A DNA stretch of 27,314 nucleotides, from the NCBI GenBank assembly GCA_005880605.1, contig VBIS01000030.1, forward strand, positions 4,906 through 32,219, read 5' to 3'. Positions 14,691 to 22,843 of this stretch are shown here, one piece after another. The DNA is from Chloroflexota bacterium. Lineage in GTDB: Bacteria > Chloroflexota > Dormibacteria > CF-121. The notes beneath the pieces were generated by a model, which saw only the letters and a program-made list of their open reading frames with translations, was not told the origin of the DNA and made no database searches. Positions within the stretch are counted from its first letter, which is position 1. Every line of letters begins with the position of its first letter. A program made the translations under genes and the position numbers.

Positions 14691-15722
14691 TCAGCTCGCG
14701 CCGGCCTTGACCTGTGCGCTGAGCCGGCCCTCGAGCGGAGGCAGCCCGCAGGCTTCGCGTAAGGCCCGTTCGATGTAGACCTTCGTCATGCGCTTGCGCC
14801 AGTAGTGGCTGAGGTCGGTGTTGTCCAGCGGCCGCGATGGCTTGTCGGCGGCCTCGGCGACCCCGACGATCAGGTCCTCGCCCGGGCGCGCGCCGGTGAG
14901 GGGCGCGAGGTACGGCGTGATGTCGACCGGATGCGAGCCCACGGCACCCAGCGCCCCCCGCGCGTGCCGCACCACCCCCTCGTCCCAGGTGATGGCGATG
15001 GCGACGCCCAGAATCGGAAAGTCGAACGACGGACGTCGCCGGAGCTTCCAGTAGGCGCTCGTCATACGGCCGCTGACGGCGGGCAGATGCATGGCGGTGA
15101 TCACCTCGTCGCGGCGTTTGGTCGTGTAGTCGATGCCGTCGTCTTTATAGAGGCTGGCTGCTGGAATCGTGCGCGTCCCCTCGACACCGTGCAATGTGAC
15201 CTGCGCGTTCAGGGCGACCGCGACCGGGGCGCTGTCCGATGACGAGACGGCCCAGCAGCGCGGCGAGCTGCGCGCCACCAGGCAAATCTGGCCATCCTTC
15301 TTCATACAGAAGCCGACCGCCTTCCGCCAGCTGTAGGTCTGGTTGTAGTAGTTGCAGCGCGGGTCGACCAGCAGGTTTCCACCGAGGGTGCCCATCACCC
15401 GCACCTGCGGCGTCGACACCAGGCCGCAGGCCTGGGCGAGCGCGCGATAGGGCCCGTCGAGCGCTGGGTGCGGGGCGAGCTCGTCAAGCGTGGCGCCGGC
15501 GCGGATCTCGAGTCCACGCTTGGCATCGCCGACAACGGCGGTGCCGTTCGGTAGCGCGTTGAGACTGATGAGCGTCGAGACGTCGAATTGCCGGCGCTTC
15601 AGGTTTGGCACGAGGTCGGTGCCGCCGGCGATGAACATCGAGCCGGGATTCGAGGCGGCCATCTCGGACGCCTCCGCGACCGAGCGCGGCCGCAGGTAGC
15701 GCAGGCGCGGAAGTCGGAGCAC
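14691..15722 (-). CDS. hcrB: FAD-binding subunit of 4-hydroxybenzoyl-CoA reductase-like enzyme
   Basis: Medium subunit of a molybdenum hydroxylase/reductase. FAD-binding residues are seen in MFIAGGTDLVPNLKRR (about 29-44) and GTLGGNLLVDPR (111-122). Directly after lies a loop with C123, C139, C147 and C156. This spacing (16, 8, 9) matches the extra [4Fe-4S] site known from Thauera 4-hydroxybenzoyl-CoA reductase beta and absent from ordinary xanthine dehydrogenases; CWAVSSSDSAP follows. It is 343 residues, starting at GTG 15722 directly after the large-subunit stop. Reaction by analogy: reductive removal of a phenolic hydroxyl from 4-hydroxybenzoyl-CoA. The true substrate may differ. Confidence 0.88.
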   Translation of the reverse strand: MLRLPRLRYLRPRSVAEASEMAASNPGSMFIAGGTDLVPNLKRRQFDVSTLISLNALPNGTAVVGDAKRGLEIRAGATLDELAPHPALDGPYRALAQACGLVSTPQVRVMGTLGGNLLVDPRCNYYNQTYSWRKAVGFCMKKDGQICLVARSSPRCWAVSSSDSAPVAVALNAQVTLHGVEGTRTIPAASLYKDDGIDYTTKRRDEVITAMHLPAVSGRMTSAYWKLRRRPSFDFPILGVAIAITWDEGVVRHARGALGAVGSHPVDITPYLAPLTGARPGEDLIVGVAEAADKPSRPLDNTDLSHYWRKRMTKVYIERALREACGLPPLEGRLSAQVKAGAS

Positions 15723-18086
15723 CTACTTACCCTTCCACTCGTCCGGCACGTCGGCTTTGATCAGAGGCGGGAACTCGAAGGCCGGGACCGACTTCGGTCC
15801 GACGCGCTTGGTCTTGTCGTGCATCGCCTTGAGCACCTTCTCGGGCGTGATCGGAACCTCGTCGATCCGCACCCCCAACGCGTTGTAGATGGCATTGGCG
15901 ACCGCCGGGATCACCGGGAGCAACGGCCCCTGCCCCGCCTCTTTGGCGCCAAAGGGGCCCTCGCGATCGATCGTCTCGACGAGGTAGGTGTGCATGATCG
16001 GGGTCTCGAGCGCGGTCGGGCTCTTGTACTCGAGCAGGGACGGAAACTTGTGCAGGCCCAGGCGGAAGGCCTGCTCCTCCATCAGCGCTTCACCGAGTGC
16101 CATGTAAACGCTGCCCTCCACCTGGCCGACCACCAGCATCGGGTTGATCGAGCGGCCGATGTCGTGGGCGATCCACACCTCGGGCACGCGCACCTCGCCG
16201 GTCTTGCGATCGCAATCGACTTCGACCACCGCCGCCGAATAGGAATAGGCCGGGCTGGGACCGACGCCCGATCCCTTGTAAGGACCGGCGAGCTTCGGTG
16301 GCGTGTAGCTGCCGGTGCCGGTCACGCCCCCACCCTGCGCTTCAGCCAACTGGACTGCCTGGGCGAAATCCATGCCATCCGCCGGACGGCCGCGGCGGGC
16401 GATTCGATGGTCACGAGCGATGAGGTCATCGGCATCGCACTGGAGGGCTTTGGCCGCAACCGCGAACAGCCGGTCGCGGACCTTTTCCGCGGCCGCCTTC
16501 GCCGCATTGCCGGCCATGAAGGTCACGCGCGACGAGTAACTGCCGAGGTCGATGGGGGTCAGGTCGGTGTCGGCGGTCGTCAGCTGGATGTCCTGGAGTG
16601 ATACGCCTAACACCTCGGCCACGATCGCCGCCAAGATGTGGTCGGAGCCCTGGCCGATGTCGATCGCGCCGCAGAGCAACGAGACCCCGCCGTTGCGGTC
16701 GAGCTTGAGCTGCACCTCGGAGTGCGGCATCTCGTTCCAGTAAATGGCGGTGCCGGCGCCGCTCAGGTAGGAGCTGACCGCAAACCCCAGGCCGCGGCCT
16801 TTCGGCATCGAGGTCCGTCGCGTCAGGAAGCCGGAGCCCTCAACAACCTTATTAATGCACTCGCCCAGACCGATGCTGGTGATGCGCAGCCAGTTGACGG
16901 TGCGCGAGTCGGCCTTCGGCAGGTTGCGGCGGCGCAGCTCGACAGGGTCGATGCCGAGCTCTTCGGCCACCTTGTCGAGATGAGTCTCCAGCGCAAAGCG
17001 CGGCTGGGGTGTGCCGTGGCCGCGCTTGGGGCCGCACGGTGGCTTGTTGGTGAAGAGGCGCACGCCCTCGAAGCGGTACCGCGGGATGGCATAGGTGGTC
17101 GCTTGCAGGGCGCCGGTGTAATAGGTGCTGGCGACCCCGTAGCTCCCGTATCCGCCGCCGTCGAGAAAACTCTGGAACTGCATGGCGGTGATGCGGCCGT
17201 CTTTTAAGAAGCCGGTCTTGACCTTCATCAGCACCGGGTGGCGTCCGCGATGCGCGTAGAAGACTTCCTCTCGGGTCAGCGTGATCTTGACCGGGCGGCC
17301 AGTGACCAGCGCCAGCTTGGCGGCGACCAGCTCGTGGGAAAAGATGTCGCTCTTGCCGCCGAAGCCGCCGCCATTGGGCGTGGCGATCACGCGGATCCGG
17401 CTCATCGGCATCTCGAGCACCTTGCCCAGGGCACGATGGACGTAGTGCGGCGTCTGCGAGGAGGTCCAGAGCGTGAGCTTGCCATCGGCCGCAACCTGGG
17501 CCAGGGCCGCGTGTTGCTCCATCGGCAGATGCGTGTTGCCCTCGAAAAAGACGGTGTCCTCGCGCACATGCGCCGCCGCGCGCATCGCCTCGTCGGTATC
17601 GCCGAACTCGAGGGCGACCGTCTTGTGCACGTTGCCCTTGGCGTGGATCGGTTCGCCCTCGCTGTTGATCGCTTCCTCGATCGACATCAACGCCGGCAAC
17701 GGTTGGAACTGGACGTCGATCAGGTCGAGGGCCTCGTCGGCGACCCACTCGTCGGTGGCGGCGACGGCGGCAATCGGATCGCCGACATAGCGGACCTTCT
17801 CACCCGCCAGCGCCTCCTCGTCCTGGCTCACCGGCAGGATGCCGAACTTGATCGGCAGGTCGTCGCCACTGAGCACCGCCAGCACGCCAGGATGGGCCTT
17901 GGCGCGCGCGGTATCGACGTGCAGGATGCGCGCATGTGGATGAGGGCTGCGCAGAAGGCGCCCGTAGATCATCCGCGGCAGCGCCAGGTCGTCGGCAAAT
18001 TTTGTTTGCCCGCTGACTTTGGAAAAGGCATCGGGCTTGATCAGCGACTTGCCGATGATCGACAGTTCTTCCGTCGGTTGCGTCAT
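15723..18086 (-). CDS. hcrA: Molybdopterin-binding subunit of 4-hydroxybenzoyl-CoA reductase-like enzyme
   Basis: Large catalytic subunit (787 residues) of the xanthine oxidase family, binding the molybdopterin cofactor. Motifs in order: AFSKVSGQTKFADDL, VRYVGDPIAAVAA, THLPMEQHAALAQ, PNGGGFGGKSD, TREEVFYAHRGRHPV, NKPPCGPKRGHGTPQPRF, CGAIDIGQGSDHILA, and the C-terminal FGAKEAGQGPLLP. The PPCGPKRGHGTPQP and YGSYGVAS blocks are closer to HcrA than to xanthine dehydrogenase or CoxL. At the position where the family has its active-site Glu (GxGE), this protein reads AGQ, with Q at about 718. Its ATG overlaps the small-subunit stop by four bases. No signal peptide, so cytoplasmic. Confidence 0.9.
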   Translation of the reverse strand: MTQPTEELSIIGKSLIKPDAFSKVSGQTKFADDLALPRMIYGRLLRSPHPHARILHVDTARAKAHPGVLAVLSGDDLPIKFGILPVSQDEEALAGEKVRYVGDPIAAVAATDEWVADEALDLIDVQFQPLPALMSIEEAINSEGEPIHAKGNVHKTVALEFGDTDEAMRAAAHVREDTVFFEGNTHLPMEQHAALAQVAADGKLTLWTSSQTPHYVHRALGKVLEMPMSRIRVIATPNGGGFGGKSDIFSHELVAAKLALVTGRPVKITLTREEVFYAHRGRHPVLMKVKTGFLKDGRITAMQFQSFLDGGGYGSYGVASTYYTGALQATTYAIPRYRFEGVRLFTNKPPCGPKRGHGTPQPRFALETHLDKVAEELGIDPVELRRRNLPKADSRTVNWLRITSIGLGECINKVVEGSGFLTRRTSMPKGRGLGFAVSSYLSGAGTAIYWNEMPHSEVQLKLDRNGGVSLLCGAIDIGQGSDHILAAIVAEVLGVSLQDIQLTTADTDLTPIDLGSYSSRVTFMAGNAAKAAAEKVRDRLFAVAAKALQCDADDLIARDHRIARRGRPADGMDFAQAVQLAEAQGGGVTGTGSYTPPKLAGPYKGSGVGPSPAYSYSAAVVEVDCDRKTGEVRVPEVWIAHDIGRSINPMLVVGQVEGSVYMALGEALMEEQAFRLGLHKFPSLLEYKSPTALETPIMHTYLVETIDREGPFGAKEAGQGPLLPVIPAVANAIYNALGVRIDEVPITPEKVLKAMHDKTKRVGPKSVPAFEFPPLIKADVPDEWKGK

Positions 18087-18574
18087 CTCGCCGTGATCCC
18101 GTCCCGCGAGGCGGCCAGCTCGACCGCCTCGAAGATCTTGAGGTAGCCGGTGCAGCGGCAGAGGACACCTGCGAGCGCCTCCATGATGGCATCGCGGCTC
18201 GGGTGCGGATCAGTGTCGAGCAGTGCCTTGGCGGTGAGCAACATGGCAGGGGTGCAGTAGCCGCATTGGGCGGCACCCAACTCGGCGAAGGCGATCTGCA
18301 GCGGGTGCGACCGGCCGTCCGCCGACATTCCCTCGACGGTCAAGATCTCGCGGCCCTCGAGGTCGAGCGGCATGCTGAGGCAGGAGAGATATGGCTTGCC
18401 GTCGACGAGCACGCCGCAGGTCGAGCACTCACCCAGCTCGCAGCCATGCTTGGTGCCGGTCAATCCCATGTCCTCGCGCAGGACTTCGAGCAGCGTTTTG
18501 TAGGGCGGGACCATCAGCGCCGCCTCTTCGCCGTTGACGCGCAGGCGCACCGCGACCCGCTCCGGGATCGACAC
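18083..18574 (-). CDS. hcrC: [2Fe-2S] subunit of 4-hydroxybenzoyl-CoA reductase-like enzyme
   Basis: Small iron-sulfur subunit, 163 residues, with two [2Fe-2S] clusters. The plant-type cluster ligands are C45, C50, C53 (GCELGECSTCG) and C65; the second, fold-specific set is C104, C107 (AQCGYCTPAM), C139 and C141 (LCRCTGY). GTG 18574 is chosen; AGGAG lies just upstream. A later GTG (Val8) with GGAG nine bases before it is also possible. It follows the ligase-like gene by nine bases, so the reductase genes may be read from the ku transcript. Order C-A-B. Confidence 0.93.
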   Translation of the reverse strand: MSIPERVAVRLRVNGEEAALMVPPYKTLLEVLREDMGLTGTKHGCELGECSTCGVLVDGKPYLSCLSMPLDLEGREILTVEGMSADGRSHPLQIAFAELGAAQCGYCTPAMLLTAKALLDTDPHPSRDAIMEALAGVLCRCTGYLKIFEAVELAASRDGITAR

Positions 18575-18583
18575 GCTCCTACT

Positions 18584-19642
18584 TTAGATGGGGAGCCGAG
18601 GCAACTGGATGTCGACGAGGCGCGGTGAGGCGGCCCGCGGCGGCTCGACCATCGCGGCGCGCACGCACTCCTGCGGCGAGACCTCGGGACGCAGCCCGCT
18701 GAAGATTGGAAATCGCACCTGGCCGCTGCGATCCCACTCGCTGTACCTGGTCGCCACCACGAGCCGCGGTTCCACCCAGCAAATCCGGTCGTCGGCCCAG
18801 CGGGTATCGGTCGGGGCCGGTGCGGCGGGGAGCGCGTCGAGCGCCTTGCGCAAGCGCTTCGAGGTGGCGGCGTCGAAGCCGCCGCCGACCCGGCCCGCGG
18901 GCTGAAATCCGCGCCCGTCGTAGGTGGCAATGACCAACGTATCGAGCAGTTGGTCGCCTGCTTGCGGGATGAAGCCGATGATGGCGAAGTCCTGGCGGCG
19001 CACCGCCTCGATCGCGAGCCAGTCGTGATGGCGTTGCCCGGCACGGTAGGGGCTGTCGAAGCGTTTGGCCACGATGCCCTCGAGGCCTCGCTCTTGTGCG
19101 GCCTCAAAGAGCGCGAGGCCGTCCTCGGCGACCGCCTCCACCACGTAGATCCGCGCCGAGGAGCGGATCGTTTCGCTCAGCCGCGGGCGACGTCGCACCA
19201 GCGGCAGATTGAGCATGGAGCGGCCGGCGAGGTAGAGCAGGTCGTACACGACATAGGTCACCGGCTGCGCGGAGACGGCGCGCGCCACCGCTTCCGGGTT
19301 CGCCGCCTGCTGGCGCTTGTCCAGCGCCACGCTATCGGGACGGCCCTCGCCGTCAGCGACGATCAGCTCGCCGTCGACGATCGTCTCGCCGGGTGCGATC
19401 GCCGCCAGCGCCTGGACTTCCGGATAGCGGCCGGTCAGGTCGCGTAAGTCGCGGCCCCACACTCGCACCTGGCCCCGGTCGATCCGGGCCAGCGCACGGA
19501 TGCCCTGCCAGGCGACTTCGAACGCATAATCGTGGGAATCGAAGGGCTCCGCGGCGGGCATCGGCAGCATCGGCCGCAGACGATCGGGCACGGCCCGCTC
19601 GAAGGGCAAGTCGAGCTCAACCGTTCGCGGACGTGCCGGCAC
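18584..19642 (-). CDS. LigD-type ATP-dependent DNA ligase domain protein lacking catalytic lysine
   Basis: A stand-alone ligase fold of 352 residues (adenylation domain plus OB domain) matching the LigD ligase domain. Motif III (VDGELIVADGEG, about 89-100), IIIa (YVVYDLLYLAGR) and IV (EGIVAKRFDSPYR, 188-200) are present, as are OB features GRVGGGF and RYSEWDRSGQVRFPIFSGLR. Motif I, normally ExKxDGxR, reads EVAWQGIR: the nucleotide-accepting Lys is A44 and the Asp is Q46. Motif V, usually WxKxK, reads WLAIE. The protein therefore should not form the adenylate, although the fold seems intact. The start is GTG 19642; the gene follows ku by 24 bases. It may act as a Ku accessory or a regulatory pseudo-ligase. 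Confidence 0.9.
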   Translation of the reverse strand: MPARPRTVELDLPFERAVPDRLRPMLPMPAAEPFDSHDYAFEVAWQGIRALARIDRGQVRVWGRDLRDLTGRYPEVQALAAIAPGETIVDGELIVADGEGRPDSVALDKRQQAANPEAVARAVSAQPVTYVVYDLLYLAGRSMLNLPLVRRRPRLSETIRSSARIYVVEAVAEDGLALFEAAQERGLEGIVAKRFDSPYRAGQRHHDWLAIEAVRRQDFAIIGFIPQAGDQLLDTLVIATYDGRGFQPAGRVGGGFDAATSKRLRKALDALPAAPAPTDTRWADDRICWVEPRLVVATRYSEWDRSGQVRFPIFSGLRPEVSPQECVRAAMVEPPRAASPRLVDIQLPRLPI

Positions 19643-19666
19643 CTTAGGGGAGGGTACTACGCGCAG

Positions 19667-20545
19667 CTAGGCCGTGCGCCGTTTCGCGGCAGGTCGCGCG
19701 GCCGAGGTGCGGGCGGCCACCTTGACCTTCGCCGCGCGGGCGGCGGGCTTTTCCGCCGGCTTTTTCTTTCCCTGCTTGGTCGCCTCCACCGAGGCGCGCA
19801 GCGCCGCCATCAGGTCCATGACCTTCGGCTCCTGGGCTGCGCTCGGCGCGACGATCTTCAGGCCCTTCATCTTCTGGTCGACGATCTGCTGGAAGGCCGC
19901 CTTGTAGTCATCGGTGTAGCGCTCCGGCTGGAAGGTGTCGGTCAGGTTGTCGATCAGTGAGGTCGCCATGCTGACTTCCTTGTCGCTGATCTTTACGTTC
20001 TGCGGCAGATTCAGCTCTTCGGTCGACCGAATTTCGTCGGGCCAGTTCAAGGTGTTGCAGAGCAGCGTGTTGCCCTCGACCTGGATCAGGGAGAGATGCT
20101 CGCGGTCGCGCAGCGCGATCTTGGCGACCGCCACCTTGTTGGTGTCCTCGAGGGCCCGCTTCAACAGGTAGAAGGGCTTGACGCCGACCTCTTCCGGCTC
20201 CAGGTAGTAGGCGGATTTGATGTAGAGCCCGAGCGGCACCTCGTTCCGCTCGACGAACTCGACGATGTCGATGGTGCGGGTGGTCTTGAGCGGCAGCTTG
20301 TCGAGATCTTCCTCGTCCATGAGGACGTACTGGCCCTTGCTGACCTCGTAGCCCTTGAGGACGTCGTTGAACGCGACGACATGGTCGTCAGTTGGGCAGT
20401 GCCGCTGCTGCTTGATCGGAAGCTGGCAGTGGGGGCACAGCTGGCGGAATGAAACGGCGCTGTGCGCTTCGGTGGCGACGTACATGCGGACCGGGATCGC
20501 CACCATCCCGAAGCTGATCGCGCCCCGCCACATAGACCGGGCCAT
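19667..20545 (-). CDS. ku: Ku DNA end-binding protein
   Basis: Bacterial Ku homodimer subunit for non-homologous end joining; threads onto broken DNA ends and recruits LigD. The 292-residue product has the Ku core: MARSMWRGAISFGMVAIPV, VLKGYEVSKGQYVLMDEEDL, TIDIVEFV, YLEPEEVGVKPFYLL, and the C-terminal LIDNLTDTFQPERYTDDYK. Cysteines in LCPHC...RHCP (about residues 36-50) suggest part of a zinc ribbon. The tail from about residue 255 is Lys/Ala-rich, like mycobacterial Ku, and may bind DNA. A perfect TATAAT precedes the ATG. No polymerase or nuclease domain of LigD is found here. Confidence 0.96.
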   Translation of the reverse strand: MARSMWRGAISFGMVAIPVRMYVATEAHSAVSFRQLCPHCQLPIKQQRHCPTDDHVVAFNDVLKGYEVSKGQYVLMDEEDLDKLPLKTTRTIDIVEFVERNEVPLGLYIKSAYYLEPEEVGVKPFYLLKRALEDTNKVAVAKIALRDREHLSLIQVEGNTLLCNTLNWPDEIRSTEELNLPQNVKISDKEVSMATSLIDNLTDTFQPERYTDDYKAAFQQIVDQKMKGLKIVAPSAAQEPKVMDLMAALRASVEATKQGKKKPAEKPAARAAKVKVAARTSAARPAAKRRTA

Positions 20546-20555
20546 TGCGTCCCGA

Positions 20556-20578
20556 ATTATAGCGCCGTTTGGACGGCG
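20556..20578 (-). promoter_or_regulatory. ku promoter with a palindrome upstream of the -10
   Basis: A consensus -10 TATAAT (20561-20556) ends ten bases before the ku ATG, leaving a leader of only about three or four bases. A perfect inverted repeat CGCCGT-N4-ACGGCG (20563-20578) fills the spacer where a regulator would block or aid polymerase, or it may serve as the DUF72 gene's hairpin. The -10 includes the DUF72 stop codon. Confidence 0.55.
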
Positions 20579-21288
20579 GGGCGAAAAGATGTTCGCACTC
20601 GTAACAAGAGCTGTTGCGCGTAATGCGGCCCGAGCTTCTCATGCTTGAAATAGACGTAGACGTCGCGGCCCCCCTCCAGATACCCCGCGATGCGCCGGGC
20701 CCAGGCGGTCAGCCGCTGGGATGAGTAGCTGTCCCGTCGGAGTCGGAAATAGAGGAAGGCGCCCCGGCCCAGCGGTCCCGGCTCCGCTTCCCCGTCGCCG
20801 TGCACCAGTGCGGCGCCCATCCGCTCCAGCAGGTCCGCGACCTGCAGCGTGTGCCAGGAGCGGTGACGGAATTGGAAGGCGACCCGCCAGTAGCTGGGCA
20901 GCAACGCCGCGATCCGCTCGATCCGTCCCTCGTCAAAGGGAGCCGTGGGCGGCAGCTGGAAGAGCACCGGGCCCAGCCGGTCACCGAAACCATTCGCCTC
21001 GATTGCCAGCACCCGGATCGCCTCCTCGAGGTTGGGCATGCGGCGGTTATGCGTGATGCGCCGGTGCGCCTTGACCGCGAATCGGAAGTCGGATTGCACC
21101 GCGGCGACCCAGCCGGCGACAACCTCGTCCGGCTGCGTGCGATAGAAGGTGGTGTTGACCTCGACCGTCGGCAGCCGCTGCGCGTAAAAGGCCAGCATCT
21201 CCGCCGGCTTGAGACGCCGCGGATAGAAACTGCCACGCCACGACGCATAAGCGAAGCCCGATGTGCCGACCATGAGCTGCGCGCTCAC
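20557..21288 (-). CDS. DUF72 family protein
   Basis: A 243-residue DUF72 protein (TIM-barrel-like fold, unknown biochemical role). It has the family start VGTSGFAYASWRGSFYP, EVNTTFYRTQP, FRFAVKAHRRITH, GPVLFQLPPTAPF, AFQFRHRSWH, AFLYFRLRRD and the end DVYVYFKHEKLG. GTG at 21288 is used; ATG at 21273, just before VGTSG, is an equally good start. It lies 18 bases after folE and its end overlaps the ku promoter. DUF72 genes often sit near DNA repair genes, but the role is unproven. Confidence 0.93.
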   Translation of the reverse strand: MSAQLMVGTSGFAYASWRGSFYPRRLKPAEMLAFYAQRLPTVEVNTTFYRTQPDEVVAGWVAAVQSDFRFAVKAHRRITHNRRMPNLEEAIRVLAIEANGFGDRLGPVLFQLPPTAPFDEGRIERIAALLPSYWRVAFQFRHRSWHTLQVADLLERMGAALVHGDGEAEPGPLGRGAFLYFRLRRDSYSSQRLTAWARRIAGYLEGGRDVYVYFKHEKLGPHYAQQLLLRVRTSFRPAVQTAL

Positions 21289-21306
21289 GGGAATGTAGCC
21301 ACGCGT

Positions 21307-21900
21307 CTACGGGTTGGGGACGCCCTTGATCAGGCCCATGAACTCGGCCCGCGTCTTGGGATCGGTCTGGAAAATGCCCAGCACGCAGCTGGTGAAGACG
21401 CGGCTGTTCTGCTTTTCGACCCCGCGCATCTTCATGCAGAGGTGGTCGGCTTCGACGACGACGCCGACACCGACGGGTTCCAGATATTTCTGCAGGCACT
21501 CGGCGATTTGCCGCGTCATCCGCTCCTGCACCTGGAGACGGCGGCTGTACAGCTCGACCAGCCGCGGCAGCTTGCTCAGACCGACCAGCCGCCCCTTCGC
21601 GATGTAGCCGATGTGCACCCGGCCGAAGAAGGGCAGGAGATGATGCTCGCAGAGGGAGTACATCTCGATGTCCTTGACCACGATCATGTCCTTGTAGGCC
21701 TCGGTGAAGGTGGCATCGCCGAAGACGTCCTCGACAGTCATGCGATAGCCGCGCGTCAGGAACTCGAGGCTCTCCTTGACGCGCTCCGGCGTATTCCGCA
21801 GGCCCTCGCGCGCGGGATCCTCGCCCAGCAGGATCAGCTGATGGCGAACCAGCGCCTCCATAGAAACCGCATCGCCGAGCCGGTCGTGGACTTGAGCCAT
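21307..21900 (-). CDS. folE: GTP cyclohydrolase I
   Basis: First enzyme of tetrahydrofolate synthesis: converts GTP to 7,8-dihydroneopterin triphosphate. The 197-residue product has the zinc ligands C84 and H87 (LCEHHLLPF) and C155 (HLCMKMRGV), and the active-site blocks IGYIAKGRLVGLSKLPRLVE, QERMTRQIAE and QNSRVFTSCVLG. The length is normal. ATG 21900 is the start. It is located between the C39 lipoprotein gene and the DUF72 gene with short gaps and is probably co-transcribed with the latter; no other folate gene is present. Confidence 0.97.
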   Translation of the reverse strand: MAQVHDRLGDAVSMEALVRHQLILLGEDPAREGLRNTPERVKESLEFLTRGYRMTVEDVFGDATFTEAYKDMIVVKDIEMYSLCEHHLLPFFGRVHIGYIAKGRLVGLSKLPRLVELYSRRLQVQERMTRQIAECLQKYLEPVGVGVVVEADHLCMKMRGVEKQNSRVFTSCVLGIFQTDPKTRAEFMGLIKGVPNP

Positions 21901-21931
21901 GGCCTCATTATGCGGAGCGGCCGGGTTGCGC

Positions 21932-22720
21932 CTAGCTGATGACGTTCATCGGGTCGGCGGGAAACTCCTTGATGTACGCCTGCATCGCCACCCAGAGCGC
22001 CTTCACGGAGATCGTCTGGAAGTCCGGACCGCGGTAGCCCGCCAGCGGCGAGGGCGTCTCGGCGTAGGTCACCGTGTCGAGAGCCGGATCGTTATGGCTG
22101 AAGTCGAAGGCAAAGATGGTGATCATGTGGGTCGCGTTCCAGTGGTTCCAACCCGGCATGGTCTTGGTCATGGTCTGCACCATCACCGGTACCCCGTGGC
22201 CGAAGATCATGATCGCCTGCTGGTCGACGATGTCCTGGGCGATACGCGCCTTGACGTCGTCGAGACTGGTGATGTGCTCGGCCTTGTAACGCGGCTGCCC
22301 GAAAGCGGGGAGCACCACCGGGTTCACATATTGGTTGATCGCCCGCGTCGCGTCGGCGCCGAACTCACCACGGTTGGGGTTCAGGTTGGAGGCCTTGGCG
22401 ACCGCCTCGATGTCGGGGACGTCCGACATCCAGGCCGACAGCAGGACCTGGGTGGCGCCGGCGCCGCAGTAGTTGCGGTGCGCCCAGTCGCCCGGCTCGT
22501 GGAAACCCCGTACCTGGACCGCGCCCTGTGAGGCGGCGACCTGGCCGATGGTCACCGACGGCTGGGGTTCGGGCGTGCCGGTTGGACTGGGTCGGGGGAA
22601 GTTGTACGCGAGCGCCACCGGCCCTCCCGGTCGGGCCGTATTCACCTGGGCGCCGAAGCACGACGGCAGAAGGCCGGCAAATGCCATCGCCAGCGCAATT
22701 TTGATTACTCCCTGTGACAT
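21932..22720 (-). CDS. Secreted C39-like cysteine peptidase, probable lipoprotein
   Basis: A 262-residue exported protein. The start MSQGVIKIALAMAFAGLLPSC is a signal peptide with a lipobox-like LPSC (Cys21); a Pro/Thr-rich linker (about 41-57) follows. The papain-like domain has HRNYCGAGATQVLL with C85 as likely nucleophile, and NATHMITIFAFD with H198 and D206 as probable catalytic residues. This is the Peptidase_C39_2-like pattern (CGxxxxxMxL...H). It should sit outside the membrane and cleave an unknown peptide or cell-wall substrate. Proline at the -2 position makes lipidation less certain than secretion. Confidence 0.75.
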   Translation of the reverse strand: MSQGVIKIALAMAFAGLLPSCFGAQVNTARPGGPVALAYNFPRPSPTGTPEPQPSVTIGQVAASQGAVQVRGFHEPGDWAHRNYCGAGATQVLLSAWMSDVPDIEAVAKASNLNPNRGEFGADATRAINQYVNPVVLPAFGQPRYKAEHITSLDDVKARIAQDIVDQQAIMIFGHGVPVMVQTMTKTMPGWNHWNATHMITIFAFDFSHNDPALDTVTYAETPSPLAGYRGPDFQTISVKALWVAMQAYIKEFPADPMNVIS

Positions 22721-22729
22721 TTCTGTCTC

Positions 22730-22758
22730 ATCCTATCAGTGACGTTATCGGCTGACCA
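22730..22758 (-). promoter_or_regulatory. Candidate promoter of the C39-like lipoprotein gene
   Basis: TGGTCA (22758-22753), a 17-base spacer and TAGGAT (22735-22730) precede the ATG by only nine bases, so the leader would be about three bases long. Confidence 0.35.
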
Positions 22759-22843
22759 GACCCTGCAGCTCGTTGTTACAACGCGCCGGCGCCCGCCAGG
22801 TTATGCCCCGAGCCAGTATGCGCTGCACCCGCCTATGCACGTG

